Of a stretch of DNA of 64,000 bases, positions 1 through 10,007 are shown piece by piece. The notes under the pieces are model-generated. The model worked only from the letters and a program-made list of their open reading frames with translations, was not told where the DNA came from and ran no database searches. The translations under genes were made by a program, and so were the position numbers. This stretch comes from Streptomyces sp. CB00316 (GTDB lineage Bacteria; Actinomycetota; Actinomycetes; Streptomycetales; Streptomycetaceae), in contig NZ_LIXI01000007.1 in the NCBI RefSeq assembly GCF_001905595.1, positions 186,001-250,000 on the forward strand, read 5' to 3'. Numbering within the stretch: position 1 is the stretch's first letter; the number at the start of each line of letters is the position of its first letter.

Positions 1-2176
1 CCTCCTCAAGGTCAACCAGAAGAACGGCTTCGACTGCCCCGGCTGCGCCTGGCCCGAGGGCGAGAAGCGGCACACCGCGGAGTTCTGCGAGAACGGGGCG
101 AAGGCCGTCGCCGAGGAGGCGACGCTGCGCCGCGTCACCCCCGACTTCTTCGCCGCCCACCCCGTCGCCGACCTCGCCGGGCGCAGCGGCTACTGGCTGG
201 GCCAGCAGGGCCGTATCACCCAGCCGGTGTACCTCCCCGAAGGCGCAGACCGGTACGAGGCGACCACCTGGGAGCGCGCCTTCGCGATCATCGCCGAGGA
301 GCTGACCGCGCTCGACTCCCCCGACGAGGCCCTCTTCTACACCTCCGGGCGCACCAGCAACGAGGCCGCGTTCCTCCTCCAGCTCTTCGCCCGCGAGTTC
401 GGCACCAACAACCTCCCCGACTGCTCCAACATGTGCCACGAGTCGTCCGGTTCGGCGCTCAACGAGACCATCGGCATCGGCAAGGGCAGCGTCTCCCTGG
501 AGGACATCCACCAGGCCGACCTGATCATCGTCGCCGGACAGAACCCCGGAACCAACCACCCCCGGATGCTCTCCGCCCTGGAGAAGGCGAAGAACTCGGG
601 AGCGAAGATCATCTCGGTGAACCCGCTCCCCGAAGCCGGCATGGAGCGGTTCAAGAACCCGCAGACACCGCACGGCATGCTCAAGGGCACAGCGCTCAAC
701 GACCTCTTCCTCCAGATCCGCATCGGCGGCGACCAGGCACTCTTCCGCCTCCTCAACAAGCTGATCCTGGCCACCGAAGGCGCCGTCGACACCGCGTTCG
801 TCACCGAACACACCCACGGCTACGAAGAGTTCGCCAAGGCCGCCGAAGCCGCCGACTGGGACGAGACCCTCACCGCCACCGGCCTCACCCGCGCCGAGAT
901 CGAGCAGGCCCTCGCCCTCGTCCTCGCCTCGGAGCGCACCATCGTCTGCTGGGCCATGGGCCTCACCCAGCACAAGCACTCCGTTGCCACCATCCGGGAA
1001 GTCGTCAACTTCCTTCTCCTGCGCGGGAACATCGGCCGCCCCGGCGCCGGTGTCTGCCCCGTGCGCGGCCACTCCAACGTCCAGGGCGACCGCACCATGG
1101 GCATCTTCGAACGGCCCGCACCGGCCTTCCTCGACGCCCTCGACAAGGAGTTCGGCATCACCTCGCCCCGCCACCACGGCTACGACGTGGTGCGCTCCAT
1201 CCAGGCCCTGCGCGACGGCGAGGCCAAGGTCTTCTTCGCCATGGGCGGCAACTTCGTCGCCGCAACCCCCGACACCGCCGTCACCGAGGCCGCCATGCGC
1301 CGCGCCCGCCTCACCGTCCACGTGTCGACCAAGCTCAACCGCTCCCACGCCGTCACCGGCACCCGCGCGCTGATCCTCCCCACGCTCGGCCGCACCGACA
1401 AGGACGTCCAGGCGAGCGGCAAGCAGTTCGTGACCGTCGAGGACTCCATGGGCATGGTCCACGCCTCCCGCGGCAACCTCACCCCCGCCGGCCCTCACCT
1501 GCTCTCCGAGCCGGCCATCGTCGCCCGCCTCGCACGGGCGGTGCTCGGCGCCAAGTCCCTTACGAACTGGGAGGAGTTCGAGCAGGACTACGCCACCATC
1601 CGCGACCGCATCTCCCGCGTCGTCGCCGGCTTCGAGGACTTCAACACCCGCATCGCCCGCCCAGGCGGCTTCACCCTCCCCCACGCCCCCCGCGACGAGC
1701 GCCGCTTCCCCACCGCCACCGGCCGCGCCAACTTCACCGCCGCCCCCGTCGAGTTCCCCGAACTCCCCGAAGGCAGGCTCCTGTTGCAGACCCTGCGCTC
1801 CCACGACCAGTACAACACCACCGTCTACGGCCTGAACGACCGCTACCGCGGCATCAAGGGCGGCCGCCGCATCGTCATGGTCAACCCCGACGACGCGGCC
1901 GCCCTCGGCCTCACCGACGGCTCCTACACCGAGCTCGTCAGCGAGTGGAAGGACGGCGTGGAGCGCCGGGCGGAGGGCTTCCGCGTCGTCCACTACCCCA
2001 CCGCCCGCGGCTGCGCCGCCGCCTACTACCCCGAGACCAACGTCCTGGTCCCGCTGGACTCCACCGCGGACACCAGCAACACCCCGGCCAGCAAGTCGGT
2101 CGTCATCCGCTTCGAGAGCCCTCGAAGCGACTCCGAGAACCTGCGGGACGACTCCGAGAACCCCCGGGGCGACTGA
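1..2176 (+). CDS. FdhF/YdeP-family molybdopterin oxidoreductase, 5' end outside window
   Basis: The reading frame is open from base 2, so the start codon lies upstream of the window. The first visible residues contain FDCPGCAWPEG, the cysteine-pair segment near the N terminus of FdhF/YdeP-type oxidoreductases, followed by the Mo-bis-MGD binding alpha-subunit fold and a C-terminal molydopterin dinucleotide-binding domain (around LLLQTLRSHDQYNTTVYG). The family is formate-dehydrogenase-like; its true substrate in actinomycetes is not established. The last 16 or so residues are a small 7-residue tandem repeat rich in Asp, Ser, Glu and Asn, outside the conserved domain. An alternative GTG at 227 would remove the conserved cysteine segment and is rejected as the start. 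Confidence 0.9.
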   Translation, partial: LLKVNQKNGFDCPGCAWPEGEKRHTAEFCENGAKAVAEEATLRRVTPDFFAAHPVADLAGRSGYWLGQQGRITQPVYLPEGADRYEATTWERAFAIIAEELTALDSPDEALFYTSGRTSNEAAFLLQLFAREFGTNNLPDCSNMCHESSGSALNETIGIGKGSVSLEDIHQADLIIVAGQNPGTNHPRMLSALEKAKNSGAKIISVNPLPEAGMERFKNPQTPHGMLKGTALNDLFLQIRIGGDQALFRLLNKLILATEGAVDTAFVTEHTHGYEEFAKAAEAADWDETLTATGLTRAEIEQALALVLASERTIVCWAMGLTQHKHSVATIREVVNFLLLRGNIGRPGAGVCPVRGHSNVQGDRTMGIFERPAPAFLDALDKEFGITSPRHHGYDVVRSIQALRDGEAKVFFAMGGNFVAATPDTAVTEAAMRRARLTVHVSTKLNRSHAVTGTRALILPTLGRTDKDVQASGKQFVTVEDSMGMVHASRGNLTPAGPHLLSEPAIVARLARAVLGAKSLTNWEEFEQDYATIRDRISRVVAGFEDFNTRIARPGGFTLPHAPRDERRFPTATGRANFTAAPVEFPELPEGRLLLQTLRSHDQYNTTVYGLNDRYRGIKGGRRIVMVNPDDAAALGLTDGSYTELVSEWKDGVERRAEGFRVVHYPTARGCAAAYYPETNVLVPLDSTADTSNTPASKSVVIRFESPRSDSENLRDDSENPRGD
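2128..2176 (+). repeat. 21-bp in-frame tandem repeat at the 3' end of the oxidoreductase gene
   Basis: Two 21-bp units (2128-2148 and 2149-2169) both begin CGACTCCGAGAACC, and a third partial unit CGACTGA supplies the stop codon. The unit is seven codons long, so it adds DSEN-type heptads to the C terminus without shifting the frame. Confidence 0.75.
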
Positions 2177-2265
2177 AAACCGCCACCCCCTAAGCGCCCG
2201 CTCAGCCGTCTGGTAAGAACAGTGGACACAACGATGAACCAGCGCAGACGATCGGAGCCGGACCC

Positions 2266-2736
2266 ATGGGCGAGCACACCGCACCCCTCTTCCCGCAGGA
2301 AGTCATCGACGAGTACGCGGCACTCGGCGTCGACCTGCCCGCCCTCTTCTCCGCCGGCCACCTCGGCGAACGCATGGGCGTGACCATCGTCGAGGCGGCC
2401 GCCGACCGCGTCGTCGGCACCATGCCCGTGGAAGGCAACACCCAGCCCTACGGCCTCCTGCACGGCGGCGCCTCCGCCGTCCTCGCCGAGACCCTCGGCT
2501 CCATCGGCTCCATGCTCCACGGCGGCGCGACCAAGATCGCCGTCGGCGTCGACCTGAACTGCACCCACCACCGAGGCGCCCGCAGCGGCCTCGTCACCGG
2601 TGTCGCCACTCCCGTACACCGCGGCCGCTCGACCGCCACGTACGAGATCGTCATCACCGACGAACAGGACAAGCGGGTCTGCACCGCCCGCCTCACCTGC
2701 CTCCTCCGCGACGCCCCCCACCCCGACGCCGACTGA
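2266..2736 (+). CDS. PaaI-family hotdog thioesterase
   Basis: A 156-residue single-domain protein of the acyl-CoA thioesterase group (PaaI/YbgC-like). The hotdog signature is PYGLLHGGASAVLAETLGS, with the HGG at residues 66-68 that marks the catalytic helix in this family. It should hydrolyse an acyl- or aryl-CoA ester in the cytoplasm; the substrate cannot be read from sequence. The ATG is preceded by CGGAG 9 bases upstream. It follows the oxidoreductase by 89 bases on the same strand and is closed by a strong hairpin at 2794-2834. Confidence 0.88.
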   Translation: MGEHTAPLFPQEVIDEYAALGVDLPALFSAGHLGERMGVTIVEAAADRVVGTMPVEGNTQPYGLLHGGASAVLAETLGSIGSMLHGGATKIAVGVDLNCTHHRGARSGLVTGVATPVHRGRSTATYEIVITDEQDKRVCTARLTCLLRDAPHPDAD

Positions 2737-2793
2737 CCCCCGCACCCCCGACAGCACACCCCGCCACCCCCGTACCGCCCCCGCAGGGCCCCA

Positions 2794-2834
2794 CTGCCCG
2801 GCCGGAATCGCACCTCCGCATTCCGGCCGGGCAG
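2794..2834 (+). terminator. Intrinsic terminator after the thioesterase
   Basis: Perfect 15-bp stem (2794-2808 with 2820-2834) and an 11-base loop, 58 bases after the thioesterase stop. There is no T-run, as usual in Streptomyces. Confidence 0.75.
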
Positions 2835-3369
2835 CGCCATATCCCCACCAAATCCGACGGCATCGATCACCACACTCGGTCAACACCCTTGACGGCGCAC
2901 AACGTTCCATGAGCCACTCAACAGCCACATTGACCTCAGCGGACTCGAACGCACCTTCGTCGCTGTAACACTGCGTAACAACCACGAAATGCGAGAACCA
3001 GCCGCCACCCCGGCCCGATAGCCCCGGGGCACTCCGGCACGCCCGACGCCACCCCCACCCCGCGTCAGCACCAAGATCACCCCAAGCCCCTTAGCAGAGC
3101 TGCGCGTTCTCAACATGTGGTCACTCCGCACTCCGTGCCAAAGCCACACATCCGCACCCAGGAACCTCAAGCCTTGCTCAACGGCATAACAAGAGCGTCA
3201 CATCCGTCGCCGACCCGTCCCGGACGCCCCCAGCTGCGCTTAGAGTCACCGCCAGTCACCGCGCCGCCGGGCACGTCTGCAGCACAGCCCCCTCGCACCA
3301 CCTCAGTACGGCCCGGCGACCGACACGGCACCTCAAGCAGAGGAGGCCGCGCCAGGGAAAGGACTTTTC
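2835..3369. other. Long intergenic region upstream of livK
   Basis: More than 500 bases with no supported gene. It is less GC-rich than its surroundings around 2870-3120 and is probably the promoter and leader of the liv operon. It holds two pairs of GTNAC pentamers, each pair spaced exactly 10 bases apart (2965/2975 and 3245/3255). The second GTAAC is followed after six bases by GAAAT, resembling a GlnR a/b half-site (GTNAC-n6-GAAAC) with one mismatch. A GGAAAGGA ribosome site lies just before the livK GTG. Confidence 0.5.
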
Positions 3370-4608
3370 GTGCGACACCGTTCTTTGCTCATACTCACTG
3401 CCGTGCTCACCACCGGAGCACTCACCCTCACCGCCTGCGGATCGCGTGACGACAGCAAGGGCGGCGGCAGCGGCGGCGACGGTGGCACCACGACCGTCGT
3501 CATCGGCCTCGACGCCCCGCTCACCGGCGACCTCTCCGCCCTCGGCCTCGGCATCAAGAACTCCGCCGACCTCGCCGCCAAGCAGGCCAACGCCAAGAAG
3601 TACGTCGAAGGCGTCACCTTCGAGATCCAGGCCCTCGACGACCAGGCCCAGCCGTCGTCCGGCCAGCAGAACGCGAGCAAGTTCGTCGCCAACAAGAAGG
3701 TCCTCGGCACCGTCGGACCGCTGAACTCCTCCGTCGGCGAGTCCATGCAGAAGGTCCTGGCCGACGCCAAGCTCGTCCAGGTCTCCCCGGCCAACACCTC
3801 GCCCTCCCTCACCCAGGGCCAGGACTGGAACGGCGGCACCAAGACCCGCCCGTTCGCCTCCTACTTCCGCACCGCGACCACGGACGCCGTCCAGGGCCCC
3901 TTCGCGGCGCAGTACCTCTTCAACGACGCCAAGAAGAAGAAGGTCTTCGTCATCGACGACAAGAAGACCTACGGCGCCGGCCTCGCCGGCACCTTCAAGG
4001 CCGAGTTCGAGAAGCTCGGCGGCAAGATCGCCGGCACCGAGCACATCGACCCCGAGACCAAGGACTTCTCCTCGGTCGCCACCAAGGTCAAGAGCTCCGG
4101 CGCCGACGTCGTCTACTACGGCGGCGAGTACCCCGCCGCAGGCCCGCTGAGCAAGCAGATCAAGAAGGCCGGCGCCAAGATCCCGCTCGTCGGCGGCGAC
4201 GGCATCTACAGCGGCGAGTACATCAAGCTCTCCGGCGCGGAGGGCGTGGGCGACCTCGCCACCTCCGTCGGCGCACCGATCGACACCCTCCCGTCCGCCA
4301 AGGACTTCGTCGCCAACTACGAGAAGGCCGGCTACAAGGAGCCCTTCGAGGCGTACGGCGGCTACTCCTACGACGCCGCCTGGGCCATCATCGAGGCCGT
4401 CAAGGCCGTCGTCGAGGCCAACGACGGCAAGCTCCCGAGCGACGCCCGCGCCAAGGTCGCCGAGGCCGTCGGCAAGGTCGACTTCGAAGGCGTGACCGGC
4501 AAGGTCTCCTTCGACGAGTTCGGTGACACCACCAACAAGCAGCTCACCGTCTACGAGTACAAGAACGGCGACTGGGCCCCGGTCAAGTCCGGCGAACTCA
4601 CCAGCTGA
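3370..4608 (+). CDS. livK: Branched-chain amino acid ABC transporter substrate-binding lipoprotein
   Basis: A 412-residue type I periplasmic-binding-fold protein (LivJ/LivK family). The first 23 residues form a lipoprotein signal with lipobox LTAC and lipidated Cys23, followed by a Gly/Ser/Asp-rich linker to the binding domain that begins TTVVIGLDAPLTGDLSALG. It should be anchored on the outer face of the membrane and deliver leucine, isoleucine, valine or a related amino acid to the LivHM permease. It starts with GTG behind GGAAAGGA. It heads the liv operon and is separated from livH by 99 bases carrying a hairpin, which would allow more binding protein than permease to be made. Confidence 0.93.
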   Translation: MRHRSLLILTAVLTTGALTLTACGSRDDSKGGGSGGDGGTTTVVIGLDAPLTGDLSALGLGIKNSADLAAKQANAKKYVEGVTFEIQALDDQAQPSSGQQNASKFVANKKVLGTVGPLNSSVGESMQKVLADAKLVQVSPANTSPSLTQGQDWNGGTKTRPFASYFRTATTDAVQGPFAAQYLFNDAKKKKVFVIDDKKTYGAGLAGTFKAEFEKLGGKIAGTEHIDPETKDFSSVATKVKSSGADVVYYGGEYPAAGPLSKQIKKAGAKIPLVGGDGIYSGEYIKLSGAEGVGDLATSVGAPIDTLPSAKDFVANYEKAGYKEPFEAYGGYSYDAAWAIIEAVKAVVEANDGKLPSDARAKVAEAVGKVDFEGVTGKVSFDEFGDTTNKQLTVYEYKNGDWAPVKSGELTS

Positions 4609-4638
4609 CACCACCAGTCCGACCGACCCACCACCGGC

Positions 4639-4672
4639 AGCGCGGGGCGCCGCACACCAGGCGCCCCGCGCT
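4639..4672 (+). terminator. Hairpin between livK and livH (partial terminator or mRNA stabiliser)
   Basis: Perfect 13-bp inverted repeat (4639-4651 with 4660-4672) and an 8-base loop, 30 bases after the livK stop. Since livH follows on the same strand without an obvious new promoter, it is best read as a leaky terminator or a 3' stabiliser of livK mRNA. Confidence 0.65.
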
Positions 4673-4707
4673 GTTCTATACCCGGCGAAAGACACGGAGG
4701 ACCCGCG

Positions 4708-5637
4708 GTGAACGAACTGCCGCAACAGCTGGTCAACGGCCTGCTACTCGGATCGATGTACGGGCTCGTCGCAATTGGCTACACGATGGTCTACGGCATC
4801 GTCCAGCTCATCAACTTCGCCCATGGCGAAATCTTCATGACCGGCGGCTTCGGGGCCCTCACGGTCTGGCTCATACTCCCCAGCGGCACCAGCGTGCTGC
4901 TCGCACTGCCCCTCATGCTCATCGGCGCGATCGTCGTCGCCACCACCATCGCGGTCGGAGCGGAACGATTCGCCTACCGACCGCTGCGCGGCGGACCACG
5001 CCTCGCACCCCTCATCACCGCCATCGGCCTCTCGCTCGCCCTCCAGCAAGCCGTATGGGCCTGGTACCCGGGCGCCAAGTCCGCCCGCACCTTCCCCGAG
5101 ATCCCCGGCGGCCCCTTCGAGCTCGGCCCCGTCACCATCCAGACCGGTGACGTCTTCCTGCTCATCGCCGCCCCCCTCTCGATGGCCGTCCTCGGCTACT
5201 TCGTGGTCAAGACCCGCACCGGCCGCGGCATGCAGGCCACCGCGCAGGACCCGGACACCGCCAAGCTCATGGGCATCAACACCGACCGCATCATCGTGGT
5301 CGCGTTCGCCCTCGGCGCCACCTTCGCCGCCATCGGGGCCGTCGCCTACGGCCTCAAGTACGGCGAAGTCCAGTTCCGCATGGGCTTCCTCCTCGGCCTC
5401 AAGGCCTTCACCGCAGCCGTCCTCGGCGGCATCGGCAACATCTACGGCGCCATGATCGGCGGCCTCACCCTCGGCGTCGCCGAGACCATGGCCGCCGCCT
5501 ACGTCGCCGAAATCCCCGGCCTCGAACAGCTCGGCGGCCAGTCCTGGGCCAACGCCTGGGCTTTCGTACTCCTCATCCTCGTGCTCCTCTTCCGGCCCCA
5601 GGGCATCATGGGCGAGCGCGTCGCGGACAGGGCGTGA
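4708..5637 (+). CDS. livH: Branched-chain amino acid ABC transporter permease LivH
   Basis: A 309-residue integral membrane permease of the LivH family with about eight hydrophobic segments. The N terminus carries the family pattern QQLVNGLLLGSMYGLVAIGY, and the cytoplasmic coupling region AQDPDTAKLMGINTDRII contacts the ATPases. It starts with GTG behind GGAGG. Its TGA overlaps the GTG of livM by four bases (GTGA), indicating translational coupling. With LivM it should form the transmembrane channel of the uptake system. Confidence 0.95.
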   Translation: MNELPQQLVNGLLLGSMYGLVAIGYTMVYGIVQLINFAHGEIFMTGGFGALTVWLILPSGTSVLLALPLMLIGAIVVATTIAVGAERFAYRPLRGGPRLAPLITAIGLSLALQQAVWAWYPGAKSARTFPEIPGGPFELGPVTIQTGDVFLLIAAPLSMAVLGYFVVKTRTGRGMQATAQDPDTAKLMGINTDRIIVVAFALGATFAAIGAVAYGLKYGEVQFRMGFLLGLKAFTAAVLGGIGNIYGAMIGGLTLGVAETMAAAYVAEIPGLEQLGGQSWANAWAFVLLILVLLFRPQGIMGERVADRA

Positions 5638-7466
5638 CCACGATGACCACTACACAGACCACCACGGTCACCGCACCCGCACCGGCCACCCCGGCCACCC
5701 GCGGCTCCCTCCTCCCGCCCCACATCGCACGGGCCACAGCCACCGCAGGCGGCGCACTCACCGTCGTCTCCGCCTTCCTCGCCTGGACCTGGACCTCCGC
5801 CTTCCCCGGCGACCTCACGGTCTACGGCTACCCCGGCGGCCTCCAGTGGCTCGTCCTCGTCAGCGGCGCCCTCCTCGCCCTCTTCGGCCTCTCCTCCTAC
5901 GGGATCAAGGGCCTGGCCTGGCTCACCCCGCAGGGCGCCGACCCCGCGATCCGGCTCGCCGCCTACGCGGCCCTCGCCACCGCCTGGTTCTCGATCATCG
6001 CCATCAGCGTCCAGCTCGGCGGCGTCGTCAACCTCGAACCCGGCGCCTACGTCGCCCTCGTCGCCACCCTCATCGGCTGGCTCGGCGCCCGCTCCCTGCC
6101 CTACGAGCGGCCCGAGATCACCCCCGCCGACCCCGAGGACAGCGCCTACGACCAGTTCAAGCACAACCTGAGCAACCGCTGGGCGATCTACAAGGGCACC
6201 CTCGCCACCACCACCGCCCAGCCCGCGAAGACCCTGCCCTCGTACATCGAGATCCTGATCGTCGCGGTCGTCCTCGCCCTCGGCCTCGCCGTCTTCACCT
6301 ACGGCATCACCACCGAGTACGACGAGCTCTTCATCGGCTTCCTCATCACCGCCGGCTTCGGCTTCGCGGCGATCCAGAAAGCCGGCCTCATCCAGCGCGT
6401 CTCCACCCTCACCGCACGCCACCGCAACGTGACCCTCGTCGGCGCCTTCGTCGCCGCCGCGGCCTTCCCGTTCACCCAGTCCGACGACCAGTACGCGACC
6501 ATCGGCGTCAACATCCTCATCTTCGCCACCGTCGCCCTCGGCCTGAACATCGTCGTCGGCCTCGCCGGCCTCCTCGACCTCGGCTACGTCGCCTTCCTCG
6601 GCGTCGGCGCCTACGCCGCCGCCCTGGTATCCGGCTCCCCGACCTCCCCGCTCGGCATCCAACTGCCGTTCTGGCAGGCCATCCTGGTCGGCGCCACCGC
6701 CTCCATGGTCTTCGGCGTCCTCATCGGCGCCCCCACCCTGCGACTGCGCGGCGACTACCTCGCCATCGTGACCCTCGGCTTCGGAGAGATCTTCCGCATC
6801 GCCGTCCTCAACCTCGACGGCACCTCCGGACCCGACGTCACCAACGGCTCCAACGGCATCTCCTCGATCCCGAACCTCACCATGTTCGGCTTCGACTTCG
6901 GCGCCACCCACACCATCGCCGGGTTCACCATCGGCCGCTTCGCGAACTACTTCTTCCTGATGCTGCTGGTCACCCTCATCGTGGTCGTGGTCTTCCGCCG
7001 CAGCGCCGAATCCCGCATCGGCCGCGCCTGGGTCGCCATCCGCGAGGACGAGACCGCCGCAGAAGCCATGGGCATCAACGGCTTCCGCACCAAGCTCATC
7101 GCCTTCGCCCTCGGCGCCACCCTCGCCGGCCTCGCCGGAGCCGTACAGGCCCACGTCACCTACACCGTGACCCCCGAGCAGTACCAGTTCGCCCACGCCG
7201 TCCCGCCCAACTCGGCCTTCCTCCTCGCAGCGGTCGTCCTCGGCGGCATGGGCACCATCAGCGGCCCGCTCGTCGGCGGCGCACTGCTCTTCCTCATCCC
7301 GGCCAAGCTCCAGTTCATGAGCGACTACCAGCTCTTCGCCTTCGGCCTCGCACTGGTCCTGCTCATGCGCTTCCGCCCCGAGGGCCTCATCGCCAACCGC
7401 CGCCAACAGCTCGAATTCCACGAGAAGGACGAAGCGCCCGCCACTCTCACCAAGGCAGGGGCCTGA
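5634..7466 (+). CDS. livM: Branched-chain amino acid ABC transporter permease LivM, with long N-terminal extension
   Basis: A 610-residue protein. The C-terminal part (from about residue 280) is the LivM permease domain with LVGLAGLLDLGYVAFLGVGA and the coupling motif IREDETAAEAMGING. The first 200 or so residues add extra hydrophobic segments and a Thr-rich start, a form common in actinomycetes and much longer than the roughly 420-residue enterobacterial LivM. It overlaps livH by four bases, and a second in-frame ATG lies three codons in. It pairs with LivH in the inner membrane. Confidence 0.93.
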   Translation: MTTMTTTQTTTVTAPAPATPATRGSLLPPHIARATATAGGALTVVSAFLAWTWTSAFPGDLTVYGYPGGLQWLVLVSGALLALFGLSSYGIKGLAWLTPQGADPAIRLAAYAALATAWFSIIAISVQLGGVVNLEPGAYVALVATLIGWLGARSLPYERPEITPADPEDSAYDQFKHNLSNRWAIYKGTLATTTAQPAKTLPSYIEILIVAVVLALGLAVFTYGITTEYDELFIGFLITAGFGFAAIQKAGLIQRVSTLTARHRNVTLVGAFVAAAAFPFTQSDDQYATIGVNILIFATVALGLNIVVGLAGLLDLGYVAFLGVGAYAAALVSGSPTSPLGIQLPFWQAILVGATASMVFGVLIGAPTLRLRGDYLAIVTLGFGEIFRIAVLNLDGTSGPDVTNGSNGISSIPNLTMFGFDFGATHTIAGFTIGRFANYFFLMLLVTLIVVVVFRRSAESRIGRAWVAIREDETAAEAMGINGFRTKLIAFALGATLAGLAGAVQAHVTYTVTPEQYQFAHAVPPNSAFLLAAVVLGGMGTISGPLVGGALLFLIPAKLQFMSDYQLFAFGLALVLLMRFRPEGLIANRRQQLEFHEKDEAPATLTKAGA

Positions 7467-7468
7467 CG

Positions 7469-8445
7469 ATGACCACCGACACCACCACCGCCGAGGCCAC
7501 AGCCGTGAGCGCACCCGGCGAGACCGTCCTCGACGCCCGCGGCGTCACGATGCGGTTCGGCGGCCTCACCGCCGTCCGGTCCGTCGACCTCACCGTCAAC
7601 TCCGGCGAGATCGTCGGCCTCATCGGCCCCAACGGCGCAGGCAAGACCACCTTCTTCAACTGCCTCACCGGCCTCTACATCCCCACCGAGGGCGAGGTCC
7701 GCTACAAGGGCAACGTCCTCCCCGCCAAGTCCTTCAAGATCACGGCGACCGGCATCGCCCGCACCTTCCAGAACATCCGGCTCTTCTCCAACATGACCGT
7801 CCTGGAGAACGTCCTCGTCGGACGCCACACCCGCACCAAGGAAGGCCTCTGGTCCGCCCTCCTGCGCGGCCCCGGCTTCCACCGCGCCGAGGCCGAATCC
7901 AAGGCCCGGGCCATGGAGCTGCTGGAGTTCGTCGGCCTCGACCACAAGGCCGAACACCTCTCCCGCAACCTCCCCTACGGTGAACAGCGCAAGCTGGAGA
8001 TCGCCCGCGCGCTCGCCAGCGAGCCCGGCCTCCTCCTGCTCGACGAGCCCACCGCCGGCATGAACCCGCAGGAGACCCGCGCGGCCGAAGAACTCATCTT
8101 CGCCATCCGCGACAAGGGCATCGCCGTCCTCGTCATCGAGCACGACATGCGCTTCATCTTCAACCTCTGCGACCGCGTCGCCTGCCTCGTCCAGGGCGAG
8201 AAGCTCGTCGAAGGCACCGCCGCCGAGGTCCAGGGCGACGACCGCGTCGTCGCCGCCTACCTCGGCGAACCCTTCGAGGGCGACCCGGGCGCGGCCGAGG
8301 TAGCCGAGGTCGAAGCCGCCGAAGCCGCCGCAGCGGCGGAGACCACCGAGGCCACCGCCCCGGAGGCCACCGCCCCCGCGGCCGAGGCCACGACCGAGGA
8401 CGCTCCGGCCGCCCCCGGCAAGAGCACCAGCAAGGAGAACGACCG

Positions 8446-8449
<4 letters not shown>
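7469..8449 (+). CDS. livG: Branched-chain amino acid ABC transporter ATP-binding protein LivG
   Basis: A 326-residue ABC ATPase. Walker A GPNGAGKT is at residues 53-60, the Liv-type signature is LPYGEQRKLEIARAL, and Walker B is LLLLDEPTAGMNP. The IARTFQNIRLF Q-loop is typical of LivG. After the conserved domain a tail of about 55 residues is almost entirely Ala, Glu, Thr and Pro, absent from the E. coli protein. The ATG is two bases after the livM stop, and the 3' end overlaps livF by four bases (ATGA). An in-frame GTG at 7504 is an alternative start. Confidence 0.94.
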
Positions 8450-9162
<713 letters not shown>

Positions 9163-9183
9163 GGTCCTTCCCCCTGTACGCGG

Positions 9184-9224
9184 AGAGGCCCGCACCCGGT
9201 TCTTGAGCCGGGGTGCGGGCCTCT
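9184..9224. terminator. Bidirectional terminator between livF and pdtaR
   Basis: Perfect 14-bp stem (9184-9197 with 9211-9224) between the convergent livF and pdtaR stops. It is followed by a short pyrimidine stretch on the plus strand. Confidence 0.8.
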
Positions 9225-9251
9225 TCTTCGTACGATCGCGTACGTACGGGG

Positions 9252-9908
9252 CTACTCGGCCGCCTTCTTCTTCTCCTCGGCGTCCGCGATCAGCGCCTCC
9301 GCCAGCTGCTGCATCGACATCCGGCGGTCCATCGACGTCTTCTGGATCCACCGGAAGGCGGCCGGCTCGGAGAGCCCGTAATCCGTCTGCAGGATGCTCT
9401 TCGCCCGGTCCACCAGCTTGCGGGTCTCCAACCGCTGGGACAGGTCCGCGATCTCGCTCTCCAGCGCCTTCAGCTCCGCGAACCGGGAGACGGCCATCTC
9501 GATGGCCGGCACCACGTCGCTCTTGCTGAACGGCTTCACCAGGTACGCCATCGCCCCGGCGTCCCGGGCCCGCTCGACCAGGTCGCGCTGCGAGAAGGCG
9601 GTGAGCATGAGGACGGGCGCGATGGACTCCTCGGCGATCTTCTCGGCGGCGGAGATCCCGTCGAGGACCGGCATCTTCACATCGAGGATCACCAGGTCCG
9701 GCTTGTGCTCCCGGGCCAACTCGACGGCCTGCTGCCCGTCGCCCGCCTCACCGACGACGGAGTAGCCCTCCTCCTCCAGCATCTCCTTGAGGTCGAGGCG
9801 GATGAGGGCCTCGTCCTCGGCGATGACGACACGGGTCGTCAGCGGCGGGACGTGCGACTTGTCGTCGTCGACGGCGTCTACGGGCTGGGGCGACTCGGGG
9901 GTGGTCAC
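9252..9908 (-). CDS. pdtaR: ANTAR-domain response regulator (PdtaR type)
   Basis: A 218-residue two-domain regulator: an N-terminal receiver domain with acidic pocket EDE (residues 31-33), phospho-acceptor Asp76 and the conserved lysine in YLVKPFS, and a C-terminal ANTAR RNA-binding domain (LETRKLVDRAKSILQ onward). ANTAR proteins bind paired hexaloops in nascent RNA and prevent termination. The protein is highly similar to mycobacterial PdtaR, the partner of histidine kinase PdtaS; no kinase is adjacent here. GTG at 9908 is chosen because AAGGAG lies four bases upstream. The open frame runs upstream across the tRNA, but that extension has no conserved content. Confidence 0.93.
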   Translation of the reverse strand: MTTPESPQPVDAVDDDKSHVPPLTTRVVIAEDEALIRLDLKEMLEEEGYSVVGEAGDGQQAVELAREHKPDLVILDVKMPVLDGISAAEKIAEESIAPVLMLTAFSQRDLVERARDAGAMAYLVKPFSKSDVVPAIEMAVSRFAELKALESEIADLSQRLETRKLVDRAKSILQTDYGLSEPAAFRWIQKTSMDRRMSMQQLAEALIADAEEKKKAAE

Positions 9909-10007
9909 GGGGCTCCTTGTTCCGGGGCAGGTACTGCTTCCCCTGAGCCTACCTAGCTGCGGTATGGTGGTCGCGCAGTGGGTTGAAGGGAACCTTCGAT
10001 CCTGGGA

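Noticed and set aside
5499..7514. A 671-codon open frame antisense to livM
   Set aside because: Low-complexity acidic translation opposite a clear permease gene; a shadow of GC-biased third positions.
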